Shown piece by piece: positions 7,104 through 16,295 of a stretch of 37,723 nt of DNA. Position numbers and translations under genes: made by a program. Numbering within the stretch: the first letter of the stretch is position 1; every line of letters starts with the position of its first letter. Under the pieces are notes generated by a model that was not told the origin of the DNA, did no database searches, and was given only the letters and a program-made list of their open reading frames with translations. The DNA is from an uncultured Clostridia bacterium. GTDB lineage: Bacteria > Bacillota > Clostridia > TANB77 > CAG-508. Where the stretch lies: positions 1 through 37,723 of the forward strand of contig CANRED010000014.1 of assembly GCA_947629555.1 (NCBI GenBank). Reading direction: 5' to 3'.

Positions 7104-7117
7104 AATAAATTTTAAAG

Positions 7118-7147
7118 AACAAGACTATAAAGTCTTGTTTTTTTTTA
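7118..7147 (+). terminator. Terminator of the vWA gene
   Basis: AACAAGAC (7118-7125), loop TATAAA, GTCTTGTT (7132-7139), then a run of T to 7146. Confidence 0.85.
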
Positions 7148-7163
7148 TTAAAGATTATATAAT
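7135..7163 (+). promoter_or_regulatory. Possible promoter of gatCAB
   Basis: TTGTTT (7135-7140), a 17-base spacer, TATAAT (7158-7163). The -35 box lies in the descending arm of the vWA terminator. It is 30 bases before the gatC start. The -10 is good and the -35 is weak. Confidence 0.4.
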
Positions 7164-7192
7164 AATACATTATTATGAGAGGAGAGAATTAT

Positions 7193-7477
7193 ATGGATAT
7201 AAGTAGAGAAGAAATAATTCATATAGCAAAACTTGCTAATTTAAAATTAACAGAAGCTGAAATTGAAAAAACTTTATTTAATATGAAAGATATATTAAAT
7301 TTCGCAAACACAGTTAATAAAGTTAATACAGATAATGTATATGAATCAATTGGAGCAACACAAAATTACAATGTGTTTAGAAAAGATGAAATAAAAGAAT
7401 TTGGAGATAGAGATATTTTATTATCAAATGCGCCAGAACAAGAGGATGGGATGTTTAAAATACCTAAAGTAATATAG
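7193..7477 (+). CDS. gatC: Asp-tRNA(Asn)/Glu-tRNA(Gln) amidotransferase subunit C
   Basis: Small subunit that wraps around GatA and links it to GatB in the amidotransferase turning mischarged Glu-tRNA(Gln) and Asp-tRNA(Asn) into Gln- and Asn-tRNA. The family signature is clear: [17 protein letters not shown] at 3-19, then [12 protein letters not shown] and the C-terminal [17 protein letters not shown] chose ATG 7193, after AGGAG; an ATG six codons upstream overlaps that site. 94 residues is normal. gatA follows, with 31 bases between the gatC stop and its start. Confidence 0.95.
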   Translation: MDISREEIIHIAKLANLKLTEAEIEKTLFNMKDILNFANTVNKVNTDNVYESIGATQNYNVFRKDEIKEFGDRDILLSNAPEQEDGMFKIPKVI

Positions 7478-7508
7478 ATTGAAAGATAAAAAGGGGAGGA
7501 AAGAAAAA

Positions 7509-8975
7509 ATGGAACTTTATGAGTTAACAGCACATGAGCTTATGGACAAGCTAAATAACAAAGAAACTACAATAACAGATATAACAAAAAGCTATATAGA
7601 TAGAATAAACGATAAAGAAAAAGATGTTGAAGCATTTGTTACTTTAACAACAGAGCAAGCATTAGAAAAAGCAAAATCTGTTCAAGAAAAGGTAGAAAAA
7701 GGAGAAGTAAATTCAAAATATGCAGGTATTCCAATAGGAATAAAAGATAATATATGCACAAAAGGTGTAAAAACAACTTGTGCATCAAGAATGCTAGAAA
7801 ACTTTGTTGCACCTTATGATGCAACAGTTATGAATAAAATAAATGATGAAAATATGATAATGCTAGGAAAGCTAAACATGGATGAATTTGCTATGGGAGC
7901 TTCAACAGAATATTCATATTTTAAGAAAACTAAAAATCCATGGGATTTAAATAGGGTTCCAGGAGGTTCAAGTGGTGGTAGTGCAGCTGCAGTAGCAGCA
8001 AATATGGTACCATGGGCTTTAGGTTCAGATACAGGTGGATCAATTCGTCAACCATCATCTTTTTGTGGAGTTGTAGGATTAAAGCCAACTTATGGATTAG
8101 TATCTAGATATGGTTTGGTAGCATTTGCATCTTCATTAGATCAAATAGGACCAATAACAAAAGACGTTACAGATTCAGCATTATTATTAAATTTAATAAC
8201 AGGTCATGATGAAAAAGATACTACATCATTAGACATAGAGAAAAAAGATTACACAAAAGCATTAGTAAATGATGTAAAAGGCTTAAAAATTGGATTACCA
8301 AAAGAATATTTTGGAGATGGAATTAATCCAGAAGTAAAACAAGCAATATTAGATGTTGCAAAAAAATATGAAGAAATGGGTGCAACAGTTGAAGAATGTT
8401 CTATGGAAGTCACAGACTATGCACTTGCAACATATTACATAATTGCATGTGCTGAGGCTAGTTCAAACTTAGGAAGATTTGACGGAATAAGATACGGATA
8501 TAGAACAAAAGAATATAAAAACTTAAAAGATATATATATAAACTCAAGAAGTGAAGGCTTTGGAGAAGAAGTAAAAAGAAGAATAATGCTAGGAACTTAT
8601 GTATTAAGTTCTGGATACTATGATGCATATTATAAAAAAGCACAAAAAGTAAGAACAGTTGTAAAAAATGAATTTGATAGATTGTTTAGTAAATACGATT
8701 TATTATTAACACCAACATCTCCAACAGTTTCATTTAATATTGGTACTAGATCAAATAATCCGCTAGAAATGTATTTAGCAGATATTTGTACAGTATCTGT
8801 AAATATTGGTGGATTACCAGGAATGTCAGTACCATGTGCTGTGGATTCACAAGGAATGCCAATAGGATTCCAATTAATAGGAAATCATTTTGGAGAAGAA
8901 ACAATGTTAAGAGCAGCATATACTTACGAGCAAAACACAAACTTTAAAGCTAACAAACCAACATTTAAAAAGTAA
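7509..8975 (+). CDS. gatA: Asp-tRNA(Asn)/Glu-tRNA(Gln) amidotransferase subunit A
   Basis: Amidase subunit that releases ammonia from glutamine for transamidation. The amidase-signature triad is intact: Lys79 (GIKDN), Ser154 (GGSSGGS) and Ser178 ([11 protein letters not shown]), the same numbers as in the well-studied staphylococcal enzyme. The start ATG 7509 follows GGGAGGAAAG; a TTG ten codons upstream is in frame but would place the ribosome site inside the gene. 488 residues is family-typical. It lies between gatC and gatB in one transcription direction. The 104 bases before gatB contain a dispersed hairpin. Confidence 0.96.
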   Translation: MELYELTAHELMDKLNNKETTITDITKSYIDRINDKEKDVEAFVTLTTEQALEKAKSVQEKVEKGEVNSKYAGIPIGIKDNICTKGVKTTCASRMLENFVAPYDATVMNKINDENMIMLGKLNMDEFAMGASTEYSYFKKTKNPWDLNRVPGGSSGGSAAAVAANMVPWALGSDTGGSIRQPSSFCGVVGLKPTYGLVSRYGLVAFASSLDQIGPITKDVTDSALLLNLITGHDEKDTTSLDIEKKDYTKALVNDVKGLKIGLPKEYFGDGINPEVKQAILDVAKKYEEMGATVEECSMEVTDYALATYYIIACAEASSNLGRFDGIRYGYRTKEYKNLKDIYINSRSEGFGEEVKRRIMLGTYVLSSGYYDAYYKKAQKVRTVVKNEFDRLFSKYDLLLTPTSPTVSFNIGTRSNNPLEMYLADICTVSVNIGGLPGMSVPCAVDSQGMPIGFQLIGNHFGEETMLRAAYTYEQNTNFKANKPTFKK

Positions 8976-9005
8976 CAAAAGCGACAATTCAAGCAAGTAA
9001 AAATT

Positions 9006-9034
9006 GTAGGGGGCGCATGCTATGCGACCCGTAT
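9006..9034. repeat. Dispersed GTAGGG hairpin (copy B1) inside the gat operon
   Basis: TGTAGGGGGCGCATGCTATGCGACCCGTA: CGCAT pairs with ATGCG and GGG with CCC, with one mismatched position. It is flanked by the frame TGTAGGG...CCCGTA also seen at 25159 and, in altered form, at 10913, 25188, 35389 and 36721. It is markedly more GC-rich than its surroundings and lies between gatA and gatB. Confidence 0.65.
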
Positions 9035-9079
9035 ACTGAAAAAGTATAATGCAATGAATTTTGAAGGAGGAAAATATAT

Positions 9080-10519
9080 ATGTCAAGAGAAGATTATGAA
9101 ATAGTAATGGGTCTTGAAGTACATGCAGAATTATCAACAAAAACAAAAATATTCTGCTCATGTCCTACAGAATTTGGTGGAGAACCAAACACACATTGTT
9201 GCCCAATCTGTATGGCAATGCCAGGAACATTACCAGTGTTAAATGAAAAAGTTGTAGAATACGCAATAAAAGCAGGAATAGCTACAAACTGTGAAATAGC
9301 AAAGAATAGTAAAAATGATAGAAAAAATTATTTTTATCCAGACTTACCAAAGGCATACCAAATATCACAATATGATATGCCACTTTGTGAAAGAGGATAT
9401 GTAGAAATTGAAACAGAAGAAGGTAAAAAGAAAATAAGACTTACAAGAATACACATAGAAGAAGATGCAGGAAAATTAAATCATGATGAATATGGTAGAG
9501 GAAGCTTAGTAGATTTGAACAGAGCAGGAGTTCCTTTAATAGAAATAGTTTCAGAACCAGACTTAAGAAGTTCAAAAGAAGTAGAAAGCTATTTAAGAAA
9601 ATTGAAATCAATATTAGAGTACATAGAAGTATCAGATTGTAAAATGCAAGAGGGGTCATTAAGAGCAGATGTAAATGTATCTGTTAGAAAAAAAGGCGCA
9701 ACAGAATATGGTACAAGAACAGAAATGAAAAATATGAACTCATTTAGGTCAATAGTAAGAGCAATAGAGTATGAGGCAGATAGACAAATAGATGTAATAG
9801 AAAATGGCGGAAAAATAGAACAAGAGACTTTAAGATGGGATGATGTATCTGGAAGAACATTCCCTATGAGAGATAAAGAGGATGCTCAAGATTATAGGTA
9901 TTTCCCAGACCCAGATTTATTAGCAATAAAAATGAGCGATGAATACGTAGAAGAAATAAGAAGAAACTTACCAGAACTACCAGAAAGTAGAAAAAAGAGA
10001 TATATAGAAGAGATAGGATTACCAGAGTATGACGCAAATCTTTTAACAGCTTCAAAGTATTTATCTAATCTTTTTGAAGGAGCATCAGCAATTTGCAATA
10101 ATCCAAAAGCGGTAAGTAACTGGATAATGACAGATATAACAAAAGAACTAAATGAAAGAGAACTAGAGCCAGACCAGATACCTTTTACAGCAGAGCAATT
10201 AGGAAACTTAGTAGTTTTAATAGATAAAGGAACAATTAGTAGCAGTATCGCAAAAAAAGTATTAGTAGAACTTTTTGAAAATCCAAAAGACCCAATGAAA
10301 ATTGTAGAGGAAAAAGGATGGATACAAATATCAGATGAAGGTGCAATAAAAGAGGTTGTACTAAAAGTATTAGAAAACAATCAACAATCAGTAGCAGATT
10401 ATAAGGCAGGAAAAGACAAGGCATTAGGATTCTTAGTAGGTCAAGCTATGAAAGAAACAAAAGGAAAAGCAAATCCAGGAATGTTAAACAAAATGTTCTT
10501 AGAAGAATTAAATAAATAG
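9080..10519 (+). CDS. gatB: Asp-tRNA(Asn)/Glu-tRNA(Gln) amidotransferase subunit B
   Basis: tRNA-binding and kinase subunit: it activates the side-chain carboxylate of the mischarged amino acid and receives ammonia from GatA. The N-terminus has the GLEVHAEL signature and a four-cysteine zinc knuckle (FCSCP at 26-30 and HCCPICMAMPG near 40-50). A central block has LNRAGVPLIEIVSEPD and RADVNVSV, and a C-terminal YqeY-like helical domain ends in NPGMLNKMF. Start ATG 9080 has GGAGG 10 bases upstream. 479 residues is normal. With gatC and gatA the complex is complete, so this organism makes Gln-tRNA and/or Asn-tRNA by the indirect route. Confidence 0.97.
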   Translation: MSREDYEIVMGLEVHAELSTKTKIFCSCPTEFGGEPNTHCCPICMAMPGTLPVLNEKVVEYAIKAGIATNCEIAKNSKNDRKNYFYPDLPKAYQISQYDMPLCERGYVEIETEEGKKKIRLTRIHIEEDAGKLNHDEYGRGSLVDLNRAGVPLIEIVSEPDLRSSKEVESYLRKLKSILEYIEVSDCKMQEGSLRADVNVSVRKKGATEYGTRTEMKNMNSFRSIVRAIEYEADRQIDVIENGGKIEQETLRWDDVSGRTFPMRDKEDAQDYRYFPDPDLLAIKMSDEYVEEIRRNLPELPESRKKRYIEEIGLPEYDANLLTASKYLSNLFEGASAICNNPKAVSNWIMTDITKELNERELEPDQIPFTAEQLGNLVVLIDKGTISSSIAKKVLVELFENPKDPMKIVEEKGWIQISDEGAIKEVVLKVLENNQQSVADYKAGKDKALGFLVGQAMKETKGKANPGMLNKMFLEELNK

Positions 10520-10522
10520 CCA

Positions 10523-10552
10523 AAAAGGGTTACATGAAAATGTAACCCTTTT
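10523..10552. terminator. Bidirectional terminator between gatB and the convergent small gene
   Basis: AAAAGGGTTACAT (10523-10535), loop GAAA, and ATGTAACCCTTTT (10540-10552): a perfect 13-pair stem with a GNRA tetraloop. It begins three bases after the gatB stop, and its right arm overlaps the stop codon of the minus-strand gene (10551-10553). Confidence 0.85.
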
Positions 10553-10796
10553 ACATATTCCTAATAAAATCTGTACTAACTCCACAAATAAACCCAAATA
10601 CTGCTATTATTAAGCTAGATTTAAATAATTTTAATCCTATTAAATATGTAACATGAGACACAGGGCTAGATATGTACATTGCTAATATTAAAGTGGAAAT
10701 AATACAAATGAAAAACGATATTTTAAGTATAATTTTTATAAGTTTTAGAATAGATTTATCAATATTTGTAATTTTAGAAATAAAATTTTGAATCAT
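10551..10796 (-). CDS. Small two-helix membrane protein (81 aa), unknown function
   Basis: An N-terminal amphipathic, Lys/Ile-rich segment (1-24) is followed by two hydrophobic helices (about 25-46 and 57-76) separated by a short polar loop SSPVSHVTYLIG. The minus-strand ribosome site GGAGGG stands about five bases before ATG 10796, good evidence that it is translated. It converges on gatB and shares its terminator. The layout resembles small conserved clostridial membrane proteins, but I cannot name a family. Confidence 0.7.
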   Translation of the reverse strand: MIQNFISKITNIDKSILKLIKIILKISFFICIISTLILAMYISSPVSHVTYLIGLKLFKSSLIIAVFGFICGVSTDFIRNM

Positions 10797-10912
10797 AAAA
10801 TCCCTCCGTTAAAGTAAAATTAGTCTATAAGAATATGTTAACATAATTTACAGAATAAATCAAAGGTACATTATGGAAAATATATATTGTAAATAATAGA
10901 TTTAATTCATAG

Positions 10913-10941
10913 TGTAGGGGTCGCTTAGGCCATTCGACCCG
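10913..10941. repeat. Dispersed GTAGGG hairpin (copy B2)
   Basis: GTGTAGGGGTCG...CGACCCG: GGGTCG (10918-10923) pairs with CGACCC (10935-10940) around an 11-base interior. Same frame as copies B1 and B3, different stem sequence. It lies just past the SPFH gene terminator. The remaining gap 10797-10912 is AT-rich with nothing else I can identify. Confidence 0.6.
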
Positions 10942-10950
10942 AAAACAAAA

Positions 10951-10979
10951 AAAGGATGCAATTTTAAATTGCATCCTTT
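10951..10979 (-). terminator. Terminator of the nfeD-SPFH operon
   Basis: AAAGGATGCAATT (10951-10963) and AATTGCATCCTTT (10967-10979) form a perfect 13-pair stem. On the minus strand it is followed by seven or more T and lies 14 bases after the SPFH stop. Confidence 0.85.
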
Positions 10980-10993
10980 ATACAATACTTATA

Positions 10994-11902
10994 TTAATTT
11001 TTCTTTTTATCATCTTTTAGCACATCTTTTATTGCACCTAAACTTGCAAGTGTTGATGTTGCTTCAAATGGAATAAATACTTTGTTTGCTTCGCCTTTTG
11101 CAACTTCTTCTAATGCTTCTAAAGATTTTAATTGAACTAATTTTTCATCTGGGTCAGCATTCTTTATTGCTTCATAAACCATTTGAATTTCTTTTGCTTT
11201 TGCATTAGCAACCTCTTTTATAGCTTGTGCTTCACCGGCTGCACGTCTTATTTGAGATTCTTTTTCAGCTTCAGCTTCTAATATAGCAGCTTCTTTACGT
11301 CCTTCAGCAATAGTAATAGCAGATTGTTTTTCTCCTTCTGCTTGTAATATTAAAGCTCTTTTATTTCTTTCTGCATTCATTTGCTTTTCCATTGCATCAC
11401 GAATATCAGCAGGTGGGGTAATATCTTTAATTTCAACTCTGTTTACTTTACATCCCCATTTATCAGTTGCTTCATCAAGAATAACTCTTAATTTTGTGTT
11501 TATAGCATCTCTTGAACTAAATGTAGAATCTAAGTCCATTTTACCAACAATATCACGAATTGTTGTTATAGCTAAGTACTCAATACCTTTTTTCAAAGAT
11601 TGAATTTCATAAACTGCCTTTGCTGGGTCTGTAATTTGATAGAACACAACTGTATCGATTGTTATAGTAACATTATCTTCAGTAATAACTCCTTGTGGTG
11701 GTATATCCATTGTTTGTTCCTTTAAACTTACAACACTTCTTACATGATCACAGAAAGGAATTATAATTGTAAGACCTGCATCAGCGATTTTATGAAATTT
11801 ACCTAATCTTTCTATAATATAAACTTCTGCTTGTCTAACAACTTTAATAGATTTAAGAGCAATAACTAAAATAATAACTAATAAAATAATTAAAAATACC
11901 AT
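10994..11902 (-). CDS. SPFH/stomatin-like membrane protein (paraslipin/QmcA type)
   Basis: Membrane scaffold protein of the stomatin/prohibitin/flotillin superfamily, thought to form large rings and organise membrane microdomains or proteases. Residues 1-18 are the N-terminal membrane helix. The SPFH domain (about 20-180) carries VYIIERLGKFHKI, the DIPPQGVITEDNV block and ITDPAKAVYEI. Then comes the typical MEKQMNAERNKRA start of a long Ala/Glu coiled coil (about 185-250) and a short C-terminal region. A minus-strand AGGAGG precedes ATG 11902. It is downstream of nfeD by 38 bases, the classic pairing in which the NfeD OB-fold protein is thought to cap or assist the slipin. Confidence 0.93.
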   Translation of the reverse strand: MVFLIILLVIILVIALKSIKVVRQAEVYIIERLGKFHKIADAGLTIIIPFCDHVRSVVSLKEQTMDIPPQGVITEDNVTITIDTVVFYQITDPAKAVYEIQSLKKGIEYLAITTIRDIVGKMDLDSTFSSRDAINTKLRVILDEATDKWGCKVNRVEIKDITPPADIRDAMEKQMNAERNKRALILQAEGEKQSAITIAEGRKEAAILEAEAEKESQIRRAAGEAQAIKEVANAKAKEIQMVYEAIKNADPDEKLVQLKSLEALEEVAKGEANKVFIPFEATSTLASLGAIKDVLKDDKKKN

Positions 11903-11940
11903 ATAAAACCTCCTAAAATATATAAATTTAATATTAATAC

Positions 11941-12393
11941 CTATAAAACTTGAGATTTAACATTACAAGATTTAACTAAAAGCTTTACGCCATCAACTTG
12001 TAAAATTTCAACTTCAGTGCCTTTTTCAATAGTTTCTTCAGTATCAGATTTTGCAGACCAAATTTCTCCGTTAACTTTAACTTGACCACAGGCTTCTAAA
12101 GATTTTATATCTTCTACAACTATAGCTTTTTTACCAATTAATGAGTATGTGTTTGTTGGAACTGTTTTTTTGTTTATGTATTTATTTACTAATGGTTTAG
12201 TAAATAAAATTAATATAGCAGAAGATATAACGAATATGGCCATTTGTAATATAATTGCATCTGGTACAAAAATACTAATTACCATAGTAATTAAAGCAGC
12301 TATGGCAGGCCAAAATAGTAGAAATCCAATGGTAATCATTTCCCCTATAAAAAGTAGTCCGGAAATAATTAACCAAATTTGCCACATAACCAT
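11941..12393 (-). CDS. NfeD-like membrane protein with C-terminal OB-fold
   Basis: Partner of the adjacent SPFH protein. I chose ATG 12393 because minus-strand AAAGGAGG lies about nine bases before it; the frame is open 20 codons further, but without a site. The 150-residue product has an N-terminal WQIWLIISGLLFIGEMIT segment and two further hydrophobic stretches (to about residue 75). A basic linker then leads to the soluble NfeD domain, recognised by LIGKKAIVVEDI, GQVKVNGEIWSAKSD and the ending GTEVEILQVDGVKLLVK. It is the short NfeD type without the ClpP-like protease domain. First gene of the two-gene operon. Confidence 0.9.
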   Translation of the reverse strand: MVMWQIWLIISGLLFIGEMITIGFLLFWPAIAALITMVISIFVPDAIILQMAIFVISSAILILFTKPLVNKYINKKTVPTNTYSLIGKKAIVVEDIKSLEACGQVKVNGEIWSAKSDTEETIEKGTEVEILQVDGVKLLVKSCNVKSQVL

Positions 12394-12666
12394 ATAAATG
12401 ATACCTCCTTTAATGAGAAAATCATACATAAATATTATACTATAAATTAACATAAAAATAAATACATTTATGTAAAAAAATGTATTTATTTGTTATAAAT
12501 TTATCGTAAAAATATTTTTATAAAATATATTCACTAATTAATTATTTTATGATATATTAATTTAAGTAATAAATTAATATATGTAAATTGATACGTTGTA
12601 GAGAAATTTGTAGGCTTTGGCGTTATATAACTCAATTACACAAACCAAGAGATAGGAGAAAATAAA
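12394..12666. other. Divergent intergenic region with two AT-rich palindromes and a possible mltG leader
   Basis: Holds promoters for both nfeD (minus) and mltG (plus), although I see no clean -35/-10 pair for mltG. Two perfect inverted repeats stand out: 12456-12469 with 12478-12491 (14 pairs, eight-base loop) and 12552-12563 with 12571-12582 (12 pairs, seven-base loop). The last 80 bases before mltG are less AT-rich and include the ten-base palindrome GTTATATAAC, suggesting a structured 5' leader. No ORF. Confidence 0.4.
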
Positions 12667-13743
12667 ATGATAAAAAAAATATTAATAATAGCAATAATAC
12701 TTATAATTTTAATAATATTAATTCCATTAATATGGTATAATAATTCAATTTCACCAGTAAACAAGGGAAATACAGAAAAAATAGAAATAGAAATACCAAT
12801 AGGATCTAGCTCTGATGATATTGCACAAACATTAGTGGACAACCATTTAATAAAAAATAAATTAGCTTTTAAAATATTTGTAAAACTAAACAAAATAAGT
12901 AACTTTCAAGCAGGAAAATATGAACTATATCAAAGCATGAATGCATCAGAAATTACTAAAACTTTACAAACAGGTAAATTATATGTTGAAAATCAACTTG
13001 CAATTACTTTTATAGAAGGAAAAACAATGAATTGGTATGCAACAGAAATTGAAAATAAAACTAATAACACCAAAGAGCAAGTTTTTGAATTGCTAAAGAA
13101 TGATGAGTATATAGATTCACTAATCGAAAAATATTGGTTTTTAACAGATGAAATAAAAAATGAAAATATATATTATCCATTAGAAGGATATTTATTCCCA
13201 GATACATATTTTTTCGATAACGAAGATGTAACAGTAGAAGAGATTTTTGATACTTTATTAAAACAAACAGAAAAAGTATTAAATGAGTATAAAGAACAAA
13301 TTGAAGAGCAACAATATTCAGTTCACGAAATAATAACATTAGCATCACTTATAGAAACAGAAGGATTATTCCCAGAAGATAGAAAAGATATATCAAGTGT
13401 AATATACAACAGATTAAAATCTAACATGTCATTACAACTTGATGCAACAACATATTATGCAATAAAAGTTGAATTAGGTCAAAGAGAATTAAAACAATCA
13501 GAATTGAATGATTATAATCCATATAATACTAGAGGACCAAGAATGGAAGGTAAATTACCAATAGGTCCAATATCTAGTGTAAGTAAAAGCTCAATAGATG
13601 CTGCACTAAATCCAAATAATACAGATTATATCTTTTATGTATCAGATAAAAACGGAAAAGTATATTTTAGTAAAACTAGTCAAGAACATGATAATATAAT
13701 AAAACAGTTGCAAGACCAAGGCTTATGGTATGAATTTGAATAA
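12667..13743 (+). CDS. mltG: Endolytic murein transglycosylase MltG (YceG-like)
   Basis: Membrane-bound lytic transglycosylase that cuts nascent glycan strands and sets their length during peptidoglycan synthesis. Residues 1-23 are the membrane anchor and the rest lies outside. A LysM-like region (about 38-105, with GSSSDDIAQTLVDNHLIKN) precedes the YceG catalytic domain. The catalytic glutamate is Glu230 in LASLIETEG. VIYNRLK, LQLDATTYYAI, the YNTR segment and LPIGPISS are the expected conserved blocks. Start ATG 12667 follows TAGGAG. 358 residues is normal. It heads a compact plus-strand run, and the next gene starts 14 bases after its stop. Confidence 0.95.
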   Translation: MIKKILIIAIILIILIILIPLIWYNNSISPVNKGNTEKIEIEIPIGSSSDDIAQTLVDNHLIKNKLAFKIFVKLNKISNFQAGKYELYQSMNASEITKTLQTGKLYVENQLAITFIEGKTMNWYATEIENKTNNTKEQVFELLKNDEYIDSLIEKYWFLTDEIKNENIYYPLEGYLFPDTYFFDNEDVTVEEIFDTLLKQTEKVLNEYKEQIEEQQYSVHEIITLASLIETEGLFPEDRKDISSVIYNRLKSNMSLQLDATTYYAIKVELGQRELKQSELNDYNPYNTRGPRMEGKLPIGPISSVSKSSIDAALNPNNTDYIFYVSDKNGKVYFSKTSQEHDNIIKQLQDQGLWYEFE

Positions 13744-13757
13744 AAGAGGTGAAGTAA

Positions 13758-14243
13758 ATGAAAAGAATGAAAACATTTTTAAAATATTTAATAATATTTG
13801 TAATAATATATATAGTATTTGACTTTTTTACATATAGATATCTTGTAAATGCTTATAAAAATATTAGAACTTATGAAATAATAGAAAATTCACCAAGTGT
13901 TGAAATTAAGGAAGCAAAAGCAACAGCTGTTAATGGGTATATAGTTGCTTATGTAAAAAATAATACAGGAGCAAATATAGATAAAACTAATGTAAAAATA
14001 GATTTATATAATTCAAGAGGAAATAATGTAGGAACTAAATATGTTAAAATAGAAAATTTTAACGCAGACGAATTAAGAGAATTTAAAGCTAATTTTAAAT
14101 CAACTAATGTTTCACACTTTAAAATAAGCTTTACCAACGAAGATGTAGAAGAAGAAATCAATGAACAAGCAAGGGAATTACAGGAAACAGTAAATAAATG
14201 GATTCCTATTGTAGGTTTAGTTGGTTTAATTTGTGCTACCTAA
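13758..14243 (+). CDS. Membrane-anchored protein with FxLYD-like domain, unknown function
   Basis: 161 residues. An N-terminal membrane helix (about 8-28) is followed by a predicted extracellular beta-sandwich (50-125). Its segments GYIVAYVKNNTGANI, VKIDLYNSRGNNVGT and ELREFKANF fit the FxLYD pattern (here KIDLYN) of small surface domains in Firmicutes. A charged helix (132-147) and a hydrophobic C-terminal segment (WIPIVGLVGLICAT) follow. Start ATG 13758 has AGAGGTG upstream. It lies 14 bases after mltG and 24 before der, so it is probably co-transcribed; the position suggests an envelope role but does not prove one. Confidence 0.65.
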   Translation: MKRMKTFLKYLIIFVIIYIVFDFFTYRYLVNAYKNIRTYEIIENSPSVEIKEAKATAVNGYIVAYVKNNTGANIDKTNVKIDLYNSRGNNVGTKYVKIENFNADELREFKANFKSTNVSHFKISFTNEDVEEEINEQARELQETVNKWIPIVGLVGLICAT

Positions 14244-14267
14244 ATTTTAAAAGAAAGGATTAAAAAT

Positions 14268-15587
14268 ATGTCAAAGCCGATAGTTGCAATAGTGGGAAGA
14301 CCTAACGTAGGAAAATCAACGTTTTTTAATTACATAGTAGGGAAAAGAATATCTATAGTAGAAGATAAACCTGGAGTAACAAGAGATAGAGTATATGCAG
14401 ATGCAACATGGAGAGATAGAATTTTTACTTTAATAGATACGGGAGGAATTGAGCCAGAAAGTGAAGATGTAATATTATCTCAAATGAGAAATCAGGCTAA
14501 TGTTGCTATAAATGTTGCGGACGTCATATTATTTTTAACAGATGTAAAACAAGGCTTAACCGCGGATGATAGAGAAATAGCCATAATGTTAAAAAAATCA
14601 AAAAAACCTATAATATTAGTATGTAACAAATCAGACAATATAGGTGAACCACCAGCAGAGTTGTATGAATTTTATAATTTAGGTTTAGGTACACCTATGC
14701 CAATATCTTCAACAAATGCTTTAGGTTTGGGAGATGTATTAGATGCAATATATGAAAAATTGCCTGATAAAAAGGACGATGAGGAAGATAATGAGATAAT
14801 TAATGTTGCAATAATTGGAAAACCTAATGTAGGAAAATCATCACTAGTAAATAAAATTTTAGGTGAAAATAGAGTAATAGTAAGTGATATTGCAGGTACA
14901 ACAAGAGATGCAATAGATTCATATTTCGAAAATGATAAGGGAAAATATAATTTTATAGATACCGCAGGAATAAGAAGAAAGAGTAAGGTAAATGAATCAA
15001 TAGAGAAATTTAGTATAATGCGTACTTTATTTGCTATTGAAAGATCAGATGTATGCTTACTTATGATTGATGCAACAGAAGGAGTAACAGAGCAAGATAC
15101 TAAAATTGCAGGAGAAGCACATGAAGCGGGAAAAGGAATAATAATTGTAATAAATAAATGGGATGAAGTAGAAAAAGAAACAGGTACTTTAGAAAAATAT
15201 AAAAAACAAGTATATGAAAAATTATCATATATAACTTATGCACCAATATTATTTATATCTGCAAAAACAGGACAAAGAGTAGATAAATTATTTGAAATGA
15301 TAAATAATGTAGCAAATCAGAATGCGTTAAGAGTTACAACAGCGATGCTAAATCAAGTAATAAATGAAGCTATTGCAGTAGTACAACCACCAACAGATAA
15401 AGGAAGAAGACTAAAAATATTGTATGCAACACAAGCTTCAACAAAACCACCAACGTTTGTTATATTTGTAAATAAAAAAGAATTGTTTCATTTTTCTTAT
15501 GAAAGATACCTAGTAAATCAAATTCGAGCAAACTTTGGATTAGAAGGAACACCAGTAAGAATAATTTGTAGAGAAAAAGAAGAATAA
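14268..15587 (+). CDS. der: Ribosome biogenesis GTPase Der (EngA)
   Basis: Essential tandem-domain GTPase that acts in 50S ribosomal subunit maturation. Two G domains are visible: GRPNVGKST (11-19) with DKPGVTRD, DTGG and NKSD, and GKPNVGKSS (about 184-192) with DIAGTTRD, DTAG and NKWD. The C-terminal KH-like domain contains KILYATQASTKPPTFVIFVN and GLEGTPVRIICREKE, ending just after the last conserved strand. 439 residues is normal. Start ATG 14268 after AAAGGA. In many Firmicutes der is followed by plsY and gpsA, as here. Confidence 0.97.
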   Translation: MSKPIVAIVGRPNVGKSTFFNYIVGKRISIVEDKPGVTRDRVYADATWRDRIFTLIDTGGIEPESEDVILSQMRNQANVAINVADVILFLTDVKQGLTADDREIAIMLKKSKKPIILVCNKSDNIGEPPAELYEFYNLGLGTPMPISSTNALGLGDVLDAIYEKLPDKKDDEEDNEIINVAIIGKPNVGKSSLVNKILGENRVIVSDIAGTTRDAIDSYFENDKGKYNFIDTAGIRRKSKVNESIEKFSIMRTLFAIERSDVCLLMIDATEGVTEQDTKIAGEAHEAGKGIIIVINKWDEVEKETGTLEKYKKQVYEKLSYITYAPILFISAKTGQRVDKLFEMINNVANQNALRVTTAMLNQVINEAIAVVQPPTDKGRRLKILYATQASTKPPTFVIFVNKKELFHFSYERYLVNQIRANFGLEGTPVRIICREKEE

Positions 15588-15636
15588 AATAACGAATGGA
15601 TAAAATTCTTAGAATTTTGAAGGAGGAAACAAATTT

Positions 15637-16278
15637 ATGAACAGATTAACATTATTATATATAGTAATAGGAATTATATCTTATTGCTTAGGAAGTATAA
15701 GTTTTTCAATAATATTTAGTAAAAAGATGGCAGGATTTGATGTAAGAGAAAAAGGTAGTGGAAATGCAGGAAGTACTAATGTTTTAAGAACAGTTGGAAA
15801 AAAAGCTGCAATATTAACATTAATATGTGACATATTAAAAGGAGTAGTAGCTATAGTATTAGCATTGGTATTTAACAGAATAGTAGAAGATTCAAATGGA
15901 GAATTAATGGTGCAAATTGCAGGAATTGCAGTAGTACTAGGACATACTTTTCCAATATTCTTTGGATTTAAAGGTGGAAAAGGTGTTGCAACATCACTTG
16001 GAATTATAATGTTAATAAATTATGAAATTGGATTAATATGTTTAATATTTGCTTTATTAGTAATGATACTTACAAAAACAGTATCAATAGGATCAATTAT
16101 GGCAGCTATTTTATTTCCAGTATTAACTTTAGTAATACACGATAAATATATAATAGGAGATAATTATATAATATTCGGAATAATCCTTGCATTAATAGTA
16201 ATATACAATCATAGAAGCAATATAAAAAGAATAATGAATGGAGAAGAAAATAAAATTAGCCTAAAAAAGAATTCATAA
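15637..16278 (+). CDS. plsY: Acyl-phosphate:glycerol-3-phosphate acyltransferase PlsY
   Basis: Integral membrane enzyme that makes lysophosphatidic acid from acyl phosphate and glycerol 3-phosphate, the first step of phospholipid synthesis. The three conserved cytosolic motifs are present: GSGNAGSTNVLRTVGKK, the GHTFPIFFGFKGGKGVAT block and, near the C-terminus, YNHRSNIKRI. There are six to seven hydrophobic helices. 213 residues is normal, and the start ATG 15637 follows GGAGGA. The next gene, gpsA, supplies its glycerol 3-phosphate substrate and starts 17 bases after the plsY stop. Confidence 0.96.
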   Translation: MNRLTLLYIVIGIISYCLGSISFSIIFSKKMAGFDVREKGSGNAGSTNVLRTVGKKAAILTLICDILKGVVAIVLALVFNRIVEDSNGELMVQIAGIAVVLGHTFPIFFGFKGGKGVATSLGIIMLINYEIGLICLIFALLVMILTKTVSIGSIMAAILFPVLTLVIHDKYIIGDNYIIFGIILALIVIYNHRSNIKRIMNGEENKISLKKNS

Positions 16279-16295
16279 AAAAGGAGAATATAAAA

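Noticed and set aside
9892..10380. 162-codon minus-strand ORF inside gatB
   Set aside because: Antisense shadow of gatB, Ser/Phe/Leu-rich as expected for the complement of an AT-rich gene.
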